Of a stretch of 64,000 nucleotides of DNA, positions 23,319 to 33,379 are shown piece after piece. Numbering within the stretch: the first letter of the stretch is position 1; the number at the start of each line of letters is the position of its first letter. The notes below the pieces were generated by a model, which worked only from the letters and a program-made list of their open reading frames with translations, made no database searches and was not told where the DNA came from. The stretch covers positions 682,001 to 746,000 of the forward strand of contig JAZKJV010005774.1 in the NCBI GenBank assembly GCA_037367405.1, read 5' to 3'. A program made the translations under genes and the position numbers. Source of the DNA: Ottelia alismoides. Taxonomy: Eukaryota > Streptophyta > Magnoliopsida > Alismatales > Hydrocharitaceae.

Positions 23319-23336
23319 TCCCCGGCAACGGCGCCA
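23319..23336 (-). other. Primer binding site, tRNA-Asp (LARD-1 copy 1)
   Basis: The minus strand reads TGGCGCCGTTGCCGGGGA, a perfect complement to the 3' end of plant tRNA-Asp(GUC). It lies two bases from the LTR end at 23339. Confidence 0.9.
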
Positions 23337-23338
23337 TT

Positions 23339-25024
23339 TGATGAGCCGCAAAATCGACCCTTTAAGAGAGTGTTTTTAACACTTCAACATGTCGTAGCAG
23401 TCGGGCCAATTCGGGCTCATCAAAAACCATCTCATTTAAATATGTATATAATAGATCAAAATGAGATGGTCATAATTTTTTTTTACTTGGTAAGATACCA
23501 AGGTCGAACTCAGGGACACGAGCCTCTCTCGTATTAGTTGGATTTTAGTCTATTAAGCTAAGCGTTGAGTTAAAGAGATATCTAGGTCAAATCATGCAAG
23601 ACAATACAACAATGCATTAAAAATAATGCATTTTTTATCAATTATTATCATGCAAATAAATTCCATGAAATGCAATGAGAATATGGCCTTGTTCAGAATA
23701 AATATGATGAGCAAATTAAATAAGAGTCAATTTCAGACTTGCTTAAAGTGTCAAACTTGATTGATAATGTGGACATGGTATAAGCTAATAATAAGAGACA
23801 CATTGCGAATAAAATAATACATAAAATTTCAAGTATCCAAAATGAGAAATTTAATTCACCATTAAGAAGTACATCAAACAAGCTTCGAAATGAAACTGAA
23901 ATAAACTGAAACGGATTTACGGTGCTCAAGATATGCGAGAACAAAGACAAGGGCATAAATGAAAGAAAACATGAAATGATAACTACAAAAAGGTCCCTGG
24001 AAAGGACTGAAATGTAAATATGCAAAAGAACGTGACCTTCCCTGTAATTTGTCCACATGTGCAGGGGCCTTTCTGCAAATTGGTGAAGTTCGGAGGGCGT
24101 CTCTGCAAATTGCCCAGGTACGCACGTGCCTAGCACGTGCCATCCAGGCTCGGAAGTAGGTTCTGGCTCGGTAGAGGATAGGTGTTGCTTCGGGTCGGCT
24201 CGGTATTGGTTCGGAACTCCATGCATGCTTAGTAGCTGGCTCGGGAGTATCCAAGCCTAGAGGCTCGAACACTAAGCTAGGGGTGCCTCTGGCGTCAACG
24301 CGTGGCTGAATGATAGCCATTGGATCGTGAGGATCCAATGGTCTCTGGCACTAGAATTCTGGGCGACGTGTCTGCATCGTGGCCGTTAGATGGTCACCGG
24401 ATGAGACCATCTGACGGCCACTGTATCTCCTTCTTCAGACACAAGGAGCGGCGGGAGTAGAGCTCCGGTGAAGCAGCTCTTCCTCCGCCGCTGGTTCTTG
24501 GTCGCGGAGGGCCTCCCCAGAGATCCCTGAAGGTATGTCGGAGAAGCTGGGAACCAGGGGTAGATCCAGGAGCCTCTGGCGTCGATCATCGGAGCTGTCT
24601 TGTCGGCGGCAGAGCGGATGAAGTTGGCTCCGATGTTCTTCCGACCATTGAAGGATTTATCGCCCTGCAGGATTAGCAACATAGCCGAAGCGAACAGAAG
24701 TGTGTGAGTGAATGAAGTGGGAGCTTGGCGAGCGGAGAAGGTGGGAGCTCAAAGCTCCTCCGCCGTGGGTGGCGGAGGAGATGGATCGACGGTGATCTGG
24801 GGTTATGGAGGAAAGGAGAGGAGTCGGAAGCGTGCGCGTGAGAGGGTGAGTGATGGAGAAGCTCGAAGGATGTTCTATGGAGGTCAAGGATGAGCAAAGT
24901 GGCCTAGTTAATTACGGGAAAGTAGAGGAAAAATACAAGAAAGAATCGGAAGCTTACCTGAGAGGTGGCGGAGCGATTTGGCTCGGGCTTGAGCTTCGGT
25001 GAGAAGCTCAGGGTCATCGCTGGA
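23339..25024 (-). repeat. LARD-1 middle LTR, left part
   Basis: This is the 3' portion of the middle LTR (U5 end at 23339), interrupted at 25024 by the Athila insertion. The intron signals are intact: donor CAG|GTAAG at 24958/24957 and acceptor CTGCAG at 24665, a 293-bp intron. The U5 hairpin CTTGGTA-TCT-TACCAAG lies at 23502-23486. The remainder resumes at 42850. Confidence 0.85.
24665..24957 (-). other. Candidate 5'-leader intron in LARD-1 LTR
   Basis: The minus strand has donor CAG|GTAAGC and acceptor TAATCCTGCAG|GG, 293 bp apart, downstream of the presumed TATA position. Introns of similar size at matching places are predicted in LARD-2 (52461-52780) and Athila (26474-26783). Confidence 0.45.
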
Positions 25025-26208
25025 TGATGAATACCCATTCATCACTCTTTATTCTTATATTTTAGCTACAAAAACCTATGCAAATGCATGTAGATATGTG
25101 TAAATAGGAAAAGTTAGCAAAAGCATGCATGTTTGTAAATATAGATAATTAGCATGTTTTTGTGCAAAAATAAAAGAATAAAGATGAAAAAGAAAAAGAG
25201 GGAAATATTTAGAATAAATATTGAGCAACCTAACCCAAGGGAGGGCTCAGCATGGGCCTGACCGCATAAAAGCCAAGTAGAGGGAGATAGGGGCTCACTT
25301 ATGTATATTTTTATAAATAAATAAATTAAATATTTTCCTCACCCAAAAATATGTTGTAAATATTTGTATATATTTTTTGTACATAAGCTATTACAAACAA
25401 AATAAATTTTTAAAAATCAAAAACTCAAAAATGAACCTTACACCATGTACATAAACCACCTTCCCTATCTATTTCACCTTGTAAATAAATTCATTTATTT
25501 TCAAAACTTTTTGTAAACATTCTATGGTATATATTGTAAATAAAATAAATAAAGAAAATTAAAACAAAAATCAAATAAAAATTACAAAATTAAAAGCACA
25601 AAAACATATTGTATATATACCATGTACATAAATGTATATAACTAATTATTTAACCTATGTATATAAATAATAAAAATAAAATAAAAATAGCCTTTTATTC
25701 CTCATTTTATCCTATAAATAAATAAAATATAAAATATGAATAAAAATGTATAAAAATGAATAATTAAAAATCAAAAATCAAAAATCAATATAGTATATAT
25801 ATACCTATGTATAGCTATATTATATAGACCTTATTTTTATTTCCAAAAATTAATTAAAAATCACAAAAAAATAGAAAAAATTAAAACAAATATTTTTCAT
25901 GTTTTAAGTTGTTGAAAATTCGGCCATTTAAGGCCCCAAAAAAATCAAATAAAAATGTAAGCCTTGGCGGGCTCTGATTGGTCCACGGGGGATTGTTGAC
26001 CCCCGGTCAACACCTCCCCCAGGACCACCAGAGCCCGGGTCCTGTTCGCGGACCCGACTTCGCCCACTTATTCCCACCAAACCCGATCACTATTTCACCT
26101 AATCTAGGATCCTAATTGTTCCCCAGGCATCCGGGAATCTCGCCCGACATTCCTCCTTGGGATCCGCGCTTCAGCTCGCCCTACCCGATCGATCCTTCCC
26201 GGACCTGC

Positions 26209-26219
26209 ACCCATATAAA
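26209..26219 (+). promoter_or_regulatory. TATA box of Athila 5' LTR
   Basis: CCATATAAAGG lies 1.19 kb from the LTR start, at the sharp change from AT-rich U3 to GC-rich sequence. The 3' LTR has the same box at about 40355-40365. Confidence 0.65.
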
Positions 26220-26473
26220 GGTTGAGCTCCGCCGCACTCCACTCCCATCTTTGGCTCTCCACCTTCACTCCCGTGACCTCCATTGCATTCAGCAAGGTGA
26301 CAGCTTCCGTCTGCCGTGTTGCAGCGAGGAGGAGGGTGCCCGACCATCGATCCGACAGCCGTGCGCCGCCGTGCTCCGCCACCTAGCTGGAGCTCGAGCC
26401 TCAGGCAGTGACGACCTTCGAGGCGACGACCAGGAGTTAGCCACACTCCATCACAGTCTCCCACTTCGCCCAG

Positions 26474-26783
26474 GTAACCCTTTCGCCCTTTCATTTCGCG
26501 TAATTTCTAGTTTCGCCCAAATCGCCTCCTCGCCGTGTTCCTCTGATTCCGGCCATATCGTCCATTATTTCGATCATCGGAGCACACGCTCACCTTCGCC
26601 ATTCCCTCGCGCACGTTCTACGCCCACTCGTTCAACCCAGCTCGCCCCGGAGCTGGGACTCGAGCTCCACCATCCCCAGCTCGCCGGAGCTCATCCGTTC
26701 CGACCCCCAGTTCACCCTCACCCCGCTTCTTCGGGTCGAGGCACTTTGCCCTCGATCCGCGAAGCTTTTGGTTCGCTTTGCAG
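26474..26783 (+). other. Candidate 5'-leader intron in Athila LTR
   Basis: Donor CCCAG|GTAACC and acceptor GCTTTGCAG|GTC are 310 bp apart, downstream of the TATA box. The leftmost LTR fragment of the window has the same acceptor (CCTTTGCAG|GTG at 243). Confidence 0.45.
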
Positions 26784-28522
26784 GTCAAGAGGGAGGCATC
26801 TGAGCCCCCCTTACATTCCAGCCAGGAGCTTTGCGCCGCCAGCCTCGCCGGAGCCCCTCCAGGGCTCGGCTGGGCTATCGGACACCTCCACCAGCTGCGG
26901 GACGACTCCGCGGACCTGCTCCAATACTTAGCAGCAGCTGAGGAGGACTACTGCAGGCGCACGAGGCCGGCGAAGCTCGCCGACGGAGTGTTCTTCCAGC
27001 ATCCTCCTTCACCATCCGATCAGCCCCACCGTTCCAGATTCAATCACGGCCGTCCATTCATCGAAGAGCAGTCGCCGTTGATCACTTTGAGGAGCTGATC
27101 GGGACCGTTCGCGCGAGGAGAGAGGTACCTGCATCGCCAGCCTTCAGATCACCCACGTGGCCTCCCTCGCACCGTCGATCGGGCCCAAGAGTTGAAGAAG
27201 AGAAGCGCCACCCACTCTGAGCCGTCCGATCCTCCACGTGGCGCGCATCCGGCCGTCGACAAATAAAGGGGTAAATTACTTAGGGCCCCCTCTTAGTTTG
27301 TCTTTTTAGTCCTAGTCCTGTAAATATTTTCGTACTTTTATTTACGTAGGGTAAATTGCAATTGGGACCTTGTGCTTGTTTTTATTTGCTTTTATGCCCC
27401 TGAGTATGTGATCTCACGTGCTTCGCCACGTGCCTTGTCTGGGCTATTTACATCTTTTTCCCTGTAGTTCTGTTGGGTTAATGAATGGATAGATACTTTT
27501 TGGTATTTGCATTTGTACCCCTGTGAAGCATTTTATTTCTACATGTGCGTGTATTAGTGGGTAAATTGCAACCGAGTCCCTGGGTTTTTGGTACGAGTTA
27601 TCAAAAGCCCCTGAAACTTGGTTTTTCTTACCAAAAGGCCCCTGAGTGCCCCAGCCACGCGCCAAGCGCGTGACTTGCTGGGCTTTTTGCACCTTGGCCC
27701 TCAGACTTTAGGGTATTTGCACTTACGTCCCTGTGCATAGTGCCCCCTCTTTAATTTTTGAATAAATATCAAACCACCTCCAAATTCGATGAAAATTTGA
27801 CACATGGCTCCTGCCATGTTGTTGGATTTTTGAGAATTTTTGAGGACATTTTTGATTTTATTTAGTATTTTTAAAAATTCAAAAACCTCCTTTTTAGCTA
27901 CTGTCTAGGTTTAAAAATACCAAAAAAATATAAAATCACCTCTAAAAATTCTTAAAAAATTAGCTACTGTTTCTTGCTTGTTGTTTGATTTTCTAGCCAA
28001 TTTTGGCTATTTTTCATTGCTTAAAAACCCTAAAAATCTAAAAACCCCCAAAAACTCATAAAAATTATAATAAATAATATAAAAATCCAAAAACAATAAT
28101 TCAGGTGCCCAAATTTTCCTTATTCTTTCTAGATTACAGGAAAATTACCTCCAGGGCTTGTTGAGATCCATAAATATTTTATTTTTGGGTTTCAAGCCTT
28201 GCTGGACAGTACCTAGGTCTTTTAGCACTGTTTGATTTTTAGAAAATAATTTACCCATTAGAAAAATATCAAAAATTCACCAAAAACACTTAAAAACTTA
28301 AAAAACATAAAAATACTTTTTTCTGAATTTTTGCTTTATTTTTGGTGTGTTAAATAATTTGCCTAAGTGTGTTGATATTTGTTTCCTTTTATTTTCTTTA
28401 TCTTTTAAAAATCCAAAAAAATATAAAAAGTATTAAAACCCCTAAAAAACACTTTTCTTTTATTTTATTCTCTTTTTACTACTTCGTAGGCCCTAGGCCA
28501 ATCCGTGCTCCTTGTGTTCGAC

Positions 28523-28540
28523 CCTGGGAGCTATACCAGG
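28523..28540 (+). other. U5 hairpin in Athila 5' LTR
   Basis: CCTGG and CCAGG pair around 'gagctata', right after TGTGTTCGAC, about 160 bp before the LTR end. The 3' LTR copy lies at 42670-42687. Confidence 0.6.
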
Positions 28541-28700
28541 TTAATCTTATAGCGAGACCGCTCTTATTTGTTTTGATTGATTTGATCTTTTCTGAGTGGT
28601 TTATTTTTCTTGATACACCCTCTCTCTGAGATCCGGGTCACAACAACCCTTGTTTCATTACCTTCACCCGGGTCTTAGGGAAATTTTGGTGTTATCAGAA

Positions 28701-28718
28701 TGGCGCCGTTGCCGGGGA
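28701..28718 (+). other. Primer binding site, tRNA-Asp (Athila)
   Basis: TGGCGCCGTTGCCGGGGA, three bases after the LTR end, is a perfect match to the complement of the tRNA-Asp 3' end. Confidence 0.95.
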
Positions 28719-30220
28719 GCACGGCTTAGTAGTGTTTTAGTTTTTATTTTCGTTTTTGTTTTCGCGGTTTTTCGCGGCTCTTCGGAGCTCGCGGCTTTTC
28801 GCGGCTTTTGTATTTAGTTTCTTTTTGTTTTATTTTGTTTTATTCTTATTTTCTTTTCTTTTTATTTTTGTTTTATTTTGTGTGTTTATTTTATTTCCAT
28901 TTTTGCACATATACCCTTGCTTTTATTTTCATTCATTATTTGATTATTTTATTGGTCTGACCACTCTTCTGTCTATCTTGCGAGGGCCCGAGGACCGCGG
29001 AGGCGACTTTCGAGGAGCTGGTGCAGCCGCGAGACTCGGAGGCGGCTTCTTTCTCCACGAAGCCGCAGGAGAGAGCGAGAGGAGAGAGTTGAGTAGGGTG
29101 AGGCAGTAGGATAGTTTATTTCAGTTCATTCATTATTATTTGTAATAATACAGGCCTTTCTGAGACTGCTTGGACACTTAGACCGTAGCGGGTCTATTTC
29201 GCCGAGCACCGGCGTGCTCGGGGGACCCATTAGGACCTGCGGCTTTTTCGCGGTTTTTCATCGCGGTTTTCTTTTTCCTTTCTTACTGTCATTTTCCGGA
29301 TTTTCCGCGGTTTTTGTTCGAGCCCCTAGATTTAGGACTTTCTGGTGACTGTGACGTAGCTGAGTAGGATCCAAACACACCTAAGGCTTATCTGTTCCTA
29401 TAGAACGTAATTGGACCTACTTAAAATAAATAATAAAAATAACCGACTCGCTAGCCTCCGTAGCCTACGCGCCGAGAGCCCGTCCTGTAAAGCGCACTCC
29501 TACCCCCGATTTGTCGGGCAGGGGAGGGACGGGCCAAGACCGGACCCTTTGGCTTGGAGGTCGGTGACCGGTTAGACGGTTCTTCGCTAGAAAGTGCTCG
29601 TTTAGGACTCGGCTTTTTACCGTTGCATCATATAGCTTAGTTTAATTTCTGTCTTTATTTTATGCGCGGATCACTCTGCATGTAGAGAGCTGGAGGCAGG
29701 TACGCTTTTCTGACTTTGCATGCATCATTGATTTCTCGTGCATCGGCTTTTTCGACTTCTCCCCCCCGTTTTTGACTTAATAATCAGGAGAATCGAAAAA
29801 TTCGTTAGGCATTTTTGTTTGATTTGAAAAATACCTAAAAAGAGAAATCATAAAATTGGGACTGTTTAAAATTATCGACCTTAAAACTCGCTCACCCTAA
29901 AAATTTTGTATTGGGGAGAGCAACCCCCTCATTTCTTGGTTTGCATGTGCGAGAGAGTGACCCGAACACTAGGTAGAGCCCCCCGTTGCTATACTTGACT
30001 GACTACCGACTCTTCCGTGCGGGCCAGTCGGTTGGGTTAGCAGCGGATATCCCAACAGGTCACGTAATCGCTCTGATATTTGTGTGTTCACCAAATAAAA
30101 CAGACAAGATAATTTGACCGAACTTTCACGGTCTTCAGCTCGCGTTGCGTTGGTGAACCGGGGGTTTGTTTTCAGATCATAGTTTTTCCAGATCCCATCC
30201 GCCCTACTCGCCAGATCAAG
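28719..30220 (+). other. Athila leader upstream of gag
   Basis: This is 1.5 kb of noncoding sequence. Short words 'cgcggctttt' and 'cgcggttttt' repeat at 28765-28815 and 29225-29310. Two blocks are shared with the LARDs: TTGGGGAGAGCAACCCCCTC (29911-29930) and the motif plus hairpin at 30089-30133. I see no credible protein in it. Confidence 0.8.
30089..30133 (+). promoter_or_regulatory. Candidate packaging signal before Athila gag
   Basis: AAAACAGACAAGATAAT (within 30089-30113) is followed by the hairpin GACCG-aacttttca-type loop-CGGTC at 30116-30133. It ends 87 bp before the gag ATG. The LARDs carry the same motif followed by a different but still paired hairpin. Confidence 0.5.
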
Positions 30221-31597
30221 ATGATGGGTAGACGGTCTCTTAGGCAGCCTCTGGCTGCACCGCTTTCGGGCGCGTCTACCTCATCATCTAGGTTGGCTCG
30301 CGAGAGCTCAGACCCGCTCTCCGAGCCCGAGTACGACTCCACCCTGTTCCCCCTCGATCCCCTTTCTGACCGCCCTGAGAGACATGAGCCCGAGGAGAGA
30401 TTGATACATTTGACGGCACCTGAGTTGGGCTCATTTGATTTTGCAGACGTCGAGATGGCAGGCGCAGGCAGTTCTGACGATCACTCCCGTCCCGAGCACT
30501 TTGTACTAGACCAGGGAGCGATCAACTCCACCCTGATCGCACAGTTAGAGACAGTCCAGCAGCAGCTCCGCGATCAGGGAGCTTTTATGATAGAGATGAG
30601 GCGTGAGATGGAGAGGCTCAGAGCAGATAGAGATGAGCAGAGCGAGCCCGAGGACCCGGATGCAGAGGCACAGGCACGAGCCGCAGCAGCAGCAGCAGCA
30701 GCCGCGGCCGCCGCCGCAGCGGTAGCAGCCGCAGGAGGAGCAGGACCACCTAGACCGATGCGGGAGTTGCACAACCCCGGATCTACTTTGATGCACCATT
30801 GGGTTGTGGTTCCAGCCATCGTGGGGGACTTCAAGTTCCCCCCGAACACCTTGCAGATGCTTCCGCGGTTCCATGGACTGGCTACCGAGGAGCCCCATCT
30901 CCACCTACAGGAGTTTCTCATGATTTACAGTACTGTCCACGACAGGCATGTGGACCAGGATACCATACGGATGATTGCCTTCCCCTTCTCACTGGCAGAT
31001 AGAGCAGCCACCTGGCTAAAGCATTTGGGGAGATTCGTGTACACCTGGGAGCAGCTCCGCACCGAGTACTTGAACAAGTACTATCCACTCGGGCGGACGA
31101 ACGCAGCGAGGGCCCTGATCAGCAACTTCTCCATGTTCCCCAACGAGCAGTTCCATGAGGCTTGGGAGAGGTTTAGAGAGCTTTTGGACAGATGCCCACA
31201 CCACGATATCACGAAGCCGAACCTAGTTCAGAGCTTTTTCAGTGGGTTGTCACCAGAGCTACAGGGCCTGGTGAATGCTTCTTGTGGCGGGTCCTACTTC
31301 GCCAAGGACCATGACCAGGTCTGGGCTATTTTTGAGGAGATGGCAGAGAATTACATGGTGATGTCCCAGACCCGTCTCTACACCCAGAAGACCCAGCCAC
31401 ATCAGCCAGGACCCGTGCAGTACCAGAGGATAGCACGGGTAGATGCAGGTCCATCTAGTTCGTCCGCAGCCACAGCAGCAGCACAGTTAGAGTCGTCAGC
31501 TGCGGACATGGGCATCATCAGCGAGAAGCTGGACCGCATGGAGCTGATAGAGAAGAAGCAGTGCCAGAGCATAGCACAGATGGATCAGATGGCATAG
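30221..31597 (+). CDS. gag: Athila gag (ends at an in-frame TAG)
   Basis: The 458-residue product is the capsid/nucleocapsid precursor of the retrotransposon. It starts MMGRRSLRQPLAAPLSG; the first of two adjacent ATGs is used here. Residues 105-140 (LIAQLETVQQQLRDQ onward) look like a coiled coil, and residues 152-170 are an alanine run. Residues 200-365 are the retrotransposon gag domain, with the words ATWLKHLGRFVYTWEQLRTE, YLNKYYPLGRT and LVQSFFSGLSPELQGLV. No CCHC knuckle is visible. The TAG at 31595-31597 interrupts a frame that continues without shift into the next segment, so gag is either terminated here or formerly longer. Confidence 0.9.
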   Translation: MMGRRSLRQPLAAPLSGASTSSSRLARESSDPLSEPEYDSTLFPLDPLSDRPERHEPEERLIHLTAPELGSFDFADVEMAGAGSSDDHSRPEHFVLDQGAINSTLIAQLETVQQQLRDQGAFMIEMRREMERLRADRDEQSEPEDPDAEAQARAAAAAAAAAAAAAAVAAAGGAGPPRPMRELHNPGSTLMHHWVVVPAIVGDFKFPPNTLQMLPRFHGLATEEPHLHLQEFLMIYSTVHDRHVDQDTIRMIAFPFSLADRAATWLKHLGRFVYTWEQLRTEYLNKYYPLGRTNAARALISNFSMFPNEQFHEAWERFRELLDRCPHHDITKPNLVQSFFSGLSPELQGLVNASCGGSYFAKDHDQVWAIFEEMAENYMVMSQTRLYTQKTQPHQPGPVQYQRIARVDAGPSSSSAATAAAQLESSAADMGIISEKLDRMELIEKKQCQSIAQMDQMA

Positions 31598-33379
31598 GTC
31601 TTGAGCGACCTGAAGACACAGCTCATGTGTCTCCAGGAGACACAGACGGCTTCTCAGCCCCGTCTTCAGTCGCGAGGCGACGCCGGCAGCAGCAGCAGCT
31701 CGTCCCAGCGCTCCAGCACCCCAGTGCAGCCTAGACAGGTTCACCTTGTACAGGCGGAGCCGTACCAGCAGCCGCAGCCCACTTTGCAGTCACCACCATC
31801 TCCAGAGATGCAGATGGTGGTCTACCAGCCGGATCAGCCGTTGGCAGTACTACCCCCAGCCCCCTTTGATGCAGAGCCGTTGATGGATGTCAACGGGATC
31901 TGGTACGACCGTCCCCAGCCTGGGATCCGACGAGATCATCCCAGATTCAGGTGGGGGAGTGGTGGTGCCCAGCCCCAGCAGCAGCCATCAGCACAGGGAG
32001 GGCAGTACTCCCAGTCGAGGGACCATCACCAGCCGCAGCAGCAGCCCCCAGTCTACCAGCAGCAGTCGTCCTACGTTCCTCGTCCCTATCAGCAGCAGGG
32101 ACAGCCTTGGAGACGTGAGCAGCAGGCTCACCAGGGATACCAGCACCAGCAGCACCCTCCTTCCTACCCCTCTTACCCTTACCAGCAGTCACAGCCTCAT
32201 CCACAGAGAGGCCACCCGTCGGGCTCCCACGAGAGCCCCGCTTTGGATGATATCACCCGCCTCCTCACGGACCAGCAGGCGACATTTCGACGGGAGATGG
32301 ACGAGTTCCGCCAGGAGTTGCGGGACCTGGTGAGAGGGAAGGCCGCCATACCCGCCCAGATAGAGCCGAACCCGAACAATCTCAAGCGGAAGTCTGAGCA
32401 GGTAGTACATACTGAGTTAGCCACTCCTAGCGATCCATTTGATGATACTTCTTCAGATCTTTTTGATGTTGATTTTGCCACGCTTAGGAGCGGTAGGACC
32501 CCAGCCGGCGGCGGCGCCTCAGCTGAGCACCATCCCGAGGCGCCACAGGAGGGGGAGGAGAGCGGTACTGAGGCCGCTCCAGATGATGACGGTGGTACTG
32601 AGGCCACCAAGGATGCTGATCCCACAGGCGGTACTGAGGCCGCCACTTCACCAGATCTAGGAGGTAGTACTGATGCCACCCATGCAGCCGAGCCAGCACG
32701 CGGTACTGATGCCGCGAGACGTCTACCTTCAGCAGCAGCAGCAGAGCAGCCCGCCCGTGGTGGTACTGAGGCCACCGGTGTTTGTAGAGAGAGTTCTGAT
32801 GTTTTTCCTCGAGTCCATGTATCTCAGAATTCTGTTATGAATAAAGGAAAAGGTTTACATTCTTTTGGTCCCACTGTGGTGCATGATGTATGTGTGGATC
32901 CGGTCCTTGAACCGTCTAGACCTTTTCCTAGTCCTTCATCTGAGAAGGACCCTGTGATCCCCTTCCCTAGAGCCCTTCAGATGGGGAAGGGGAAGAAAAA
33001 TGACCCAAAAAAGAGAGAGCTTGAGTGGTTCAGCCAGAGCATGATAGATCGGTTTCACATTCAGCTGACCCTCCAGGAGGCTTTGCAGCACATTCCCCTT
33101 CTCCAGAGATCTTTGAGAGAGAGGACTACAGTCAGGAGGAGGAGGAGGAACCACACTTCAGAGATCCATGTGCTGACCAAAGCCACGTGCTTTGCGATCC
33201 AGAACCGACTGCCAGCCAAGAGGCCAGATTCAGGGGCCCCGTATGTCAGATGCCAGATTAGTGAGCAGTGGTTCGACCGTACTCTTTTAGATAGCGGATC
33301 GTCGATCAACCTACTTCCGGCAGCCCTTCTCGACCGCTTCGAGTTGGGCACTCTTCGACAGAGCAGGACAGTCCTTTAG
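31598..33379 (+). CDS. Athila gag C-terminal linker and protease N-terminal part (after first TAG)
   Basis: This segment is in the same frame as gag and follows its TAG. Its first 250 codons are very rich in Gln, Pro, Ser and Tyr (QQQP-type repeats at 31960-32200). 32560-32780 contains repeated GGTEAT-like units, and a basic stretch (RRRRR) lies near 33130. The aspartic protease active site LLDSGSSINLLP has its Asp codon at 33290-33292. A second in-frame TAG at 33377-33379 falls about 30 residues after the active site, inside the protease domain, so this copy cannot make an intact protease by ordinary translation. No ATG near 31598 suggests independent initiation. Confidence 0.8.
   Translation, partial: VLSDLKTQLMCLQETQTASQPRLQSRGDAGSSSSSSQRSSTPVQPRQVHLVQAEPYQQPQPTLQSPPSPEMQMVVYQPDQPLAVLPPAPFDAEPLMDVNGIWYDRPQPGIRRDHPRFRWGSGGAQPQQQPSAQGGQYSQSRDHHQPQQQPPVYQQQSSYVPRPYQQQGQPWRREQQAHQGYQHQQHPPSYPSYPYQQSQPHPQRGHPSGSHESPALDDITRLLTDQQATFRREMDEFRQELRDLVRGKAAIPAQIEPNPNNLKRKSEQVVHTELATPSDPFDDTSSDLFDVDFATLRSGRTPAGGGASAEHHPEAPQEGEESGTEAAPDDDGGTEATKDADPTGGTEAATSPDLGGSTDATHAAEPARGTDAARRLPSAAAAEQPARGGTEATGVCRESSDVFPRVHVSQNSVMNKGKGLHSFGPTVVHDVCVDPVLEPSRPFPSPSSEKDPVIPFPRALQMGKGKKNDPKKRELEWFSQSMIDRFHIQLTLQEALQHIPLLQRSLRERTTVRRRRRNHTSEIHVLTKATCFAIQNRLPAKRPDSGAPYVRCQISEQWFDRTLLDSGSSINLLPAALLDRFELGTLRQSRTVL
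32560..32780 (+). repeat. Degenerate GGTACTGAGGCC repeats in gag-pol
   Basis: Six units of 'ggtactgaggccacc' or 'ggtactgatgccacc' are spaced by 18-45 bp and encode GGTEAT/GGTDAT. Two more lie beyond the protease at 33890-33945. All are in the coding frame. Confidence 0.8.

Larger units (their letters stand above)
20177..23338 (-). other. LARD-1 internal region, copy 1
   Basis: This 3,162-bp internal domain has no gag or pol. From its 5' end (right) it contains the primer site, an AT-rich leader with Cys-free short frames, the shared leader block at 22374-22494, three PPT-like repeats at 21988-22206, a long noncoding stretch with a 139-residue frame (20849-20430), and the terminal hairpin with PPT at 20177-20212. 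Copy 2 (44192-47350) is nearly identical. Confidence 0.8.
25025..28697 (+). repeat. Athila 5' LTR (3673 bp)
   Basis: It starts TGATGAATACCCATTCATCA (a hairpin) and ends GGTGTTATCA. U3 (about 1.19 kb) is very AT-rich with many 'aaaaat' and 'aataaa' words. The TATA box CCATATAAAGG lies at about 26209-26219. The region after it is GC-rich, with a candidate intron at 26474-26783. 27280-27740 holds the periodic 'tttgcattt..gtccctg' phrases, and the U5 hairpin lies at 28523-28540. The 271-residue open frame at 26116-26931 spans the TATA box and the intron and is not credible as a protein. Confidence 0.95.

Noticed and set aside
23319..23336. tRNA gene resemblance
   Set aside because: Only the 18 bases complementary to the tRNA-Asp 3' end are present; they are a primer binding site, not a tRNA gene.
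26116..26931. 271-residue open frame in each Athila LTR (also 40262-41077)
   Set aside because: It crosses the TATA box and a predicted intron and is rich in Pro/Ser/Arg from GC-rich DNA. It is the same in both copies only because the LTRs are identical.
28523..28540. GTTCGA motif as a Pol III B box (SINE-like)
   Set aside because: The flanking bases do not complete a B box (GGTTCGANTCC), there is no A box at the right distance, and the motif sits at a fixed place in long LTRs.
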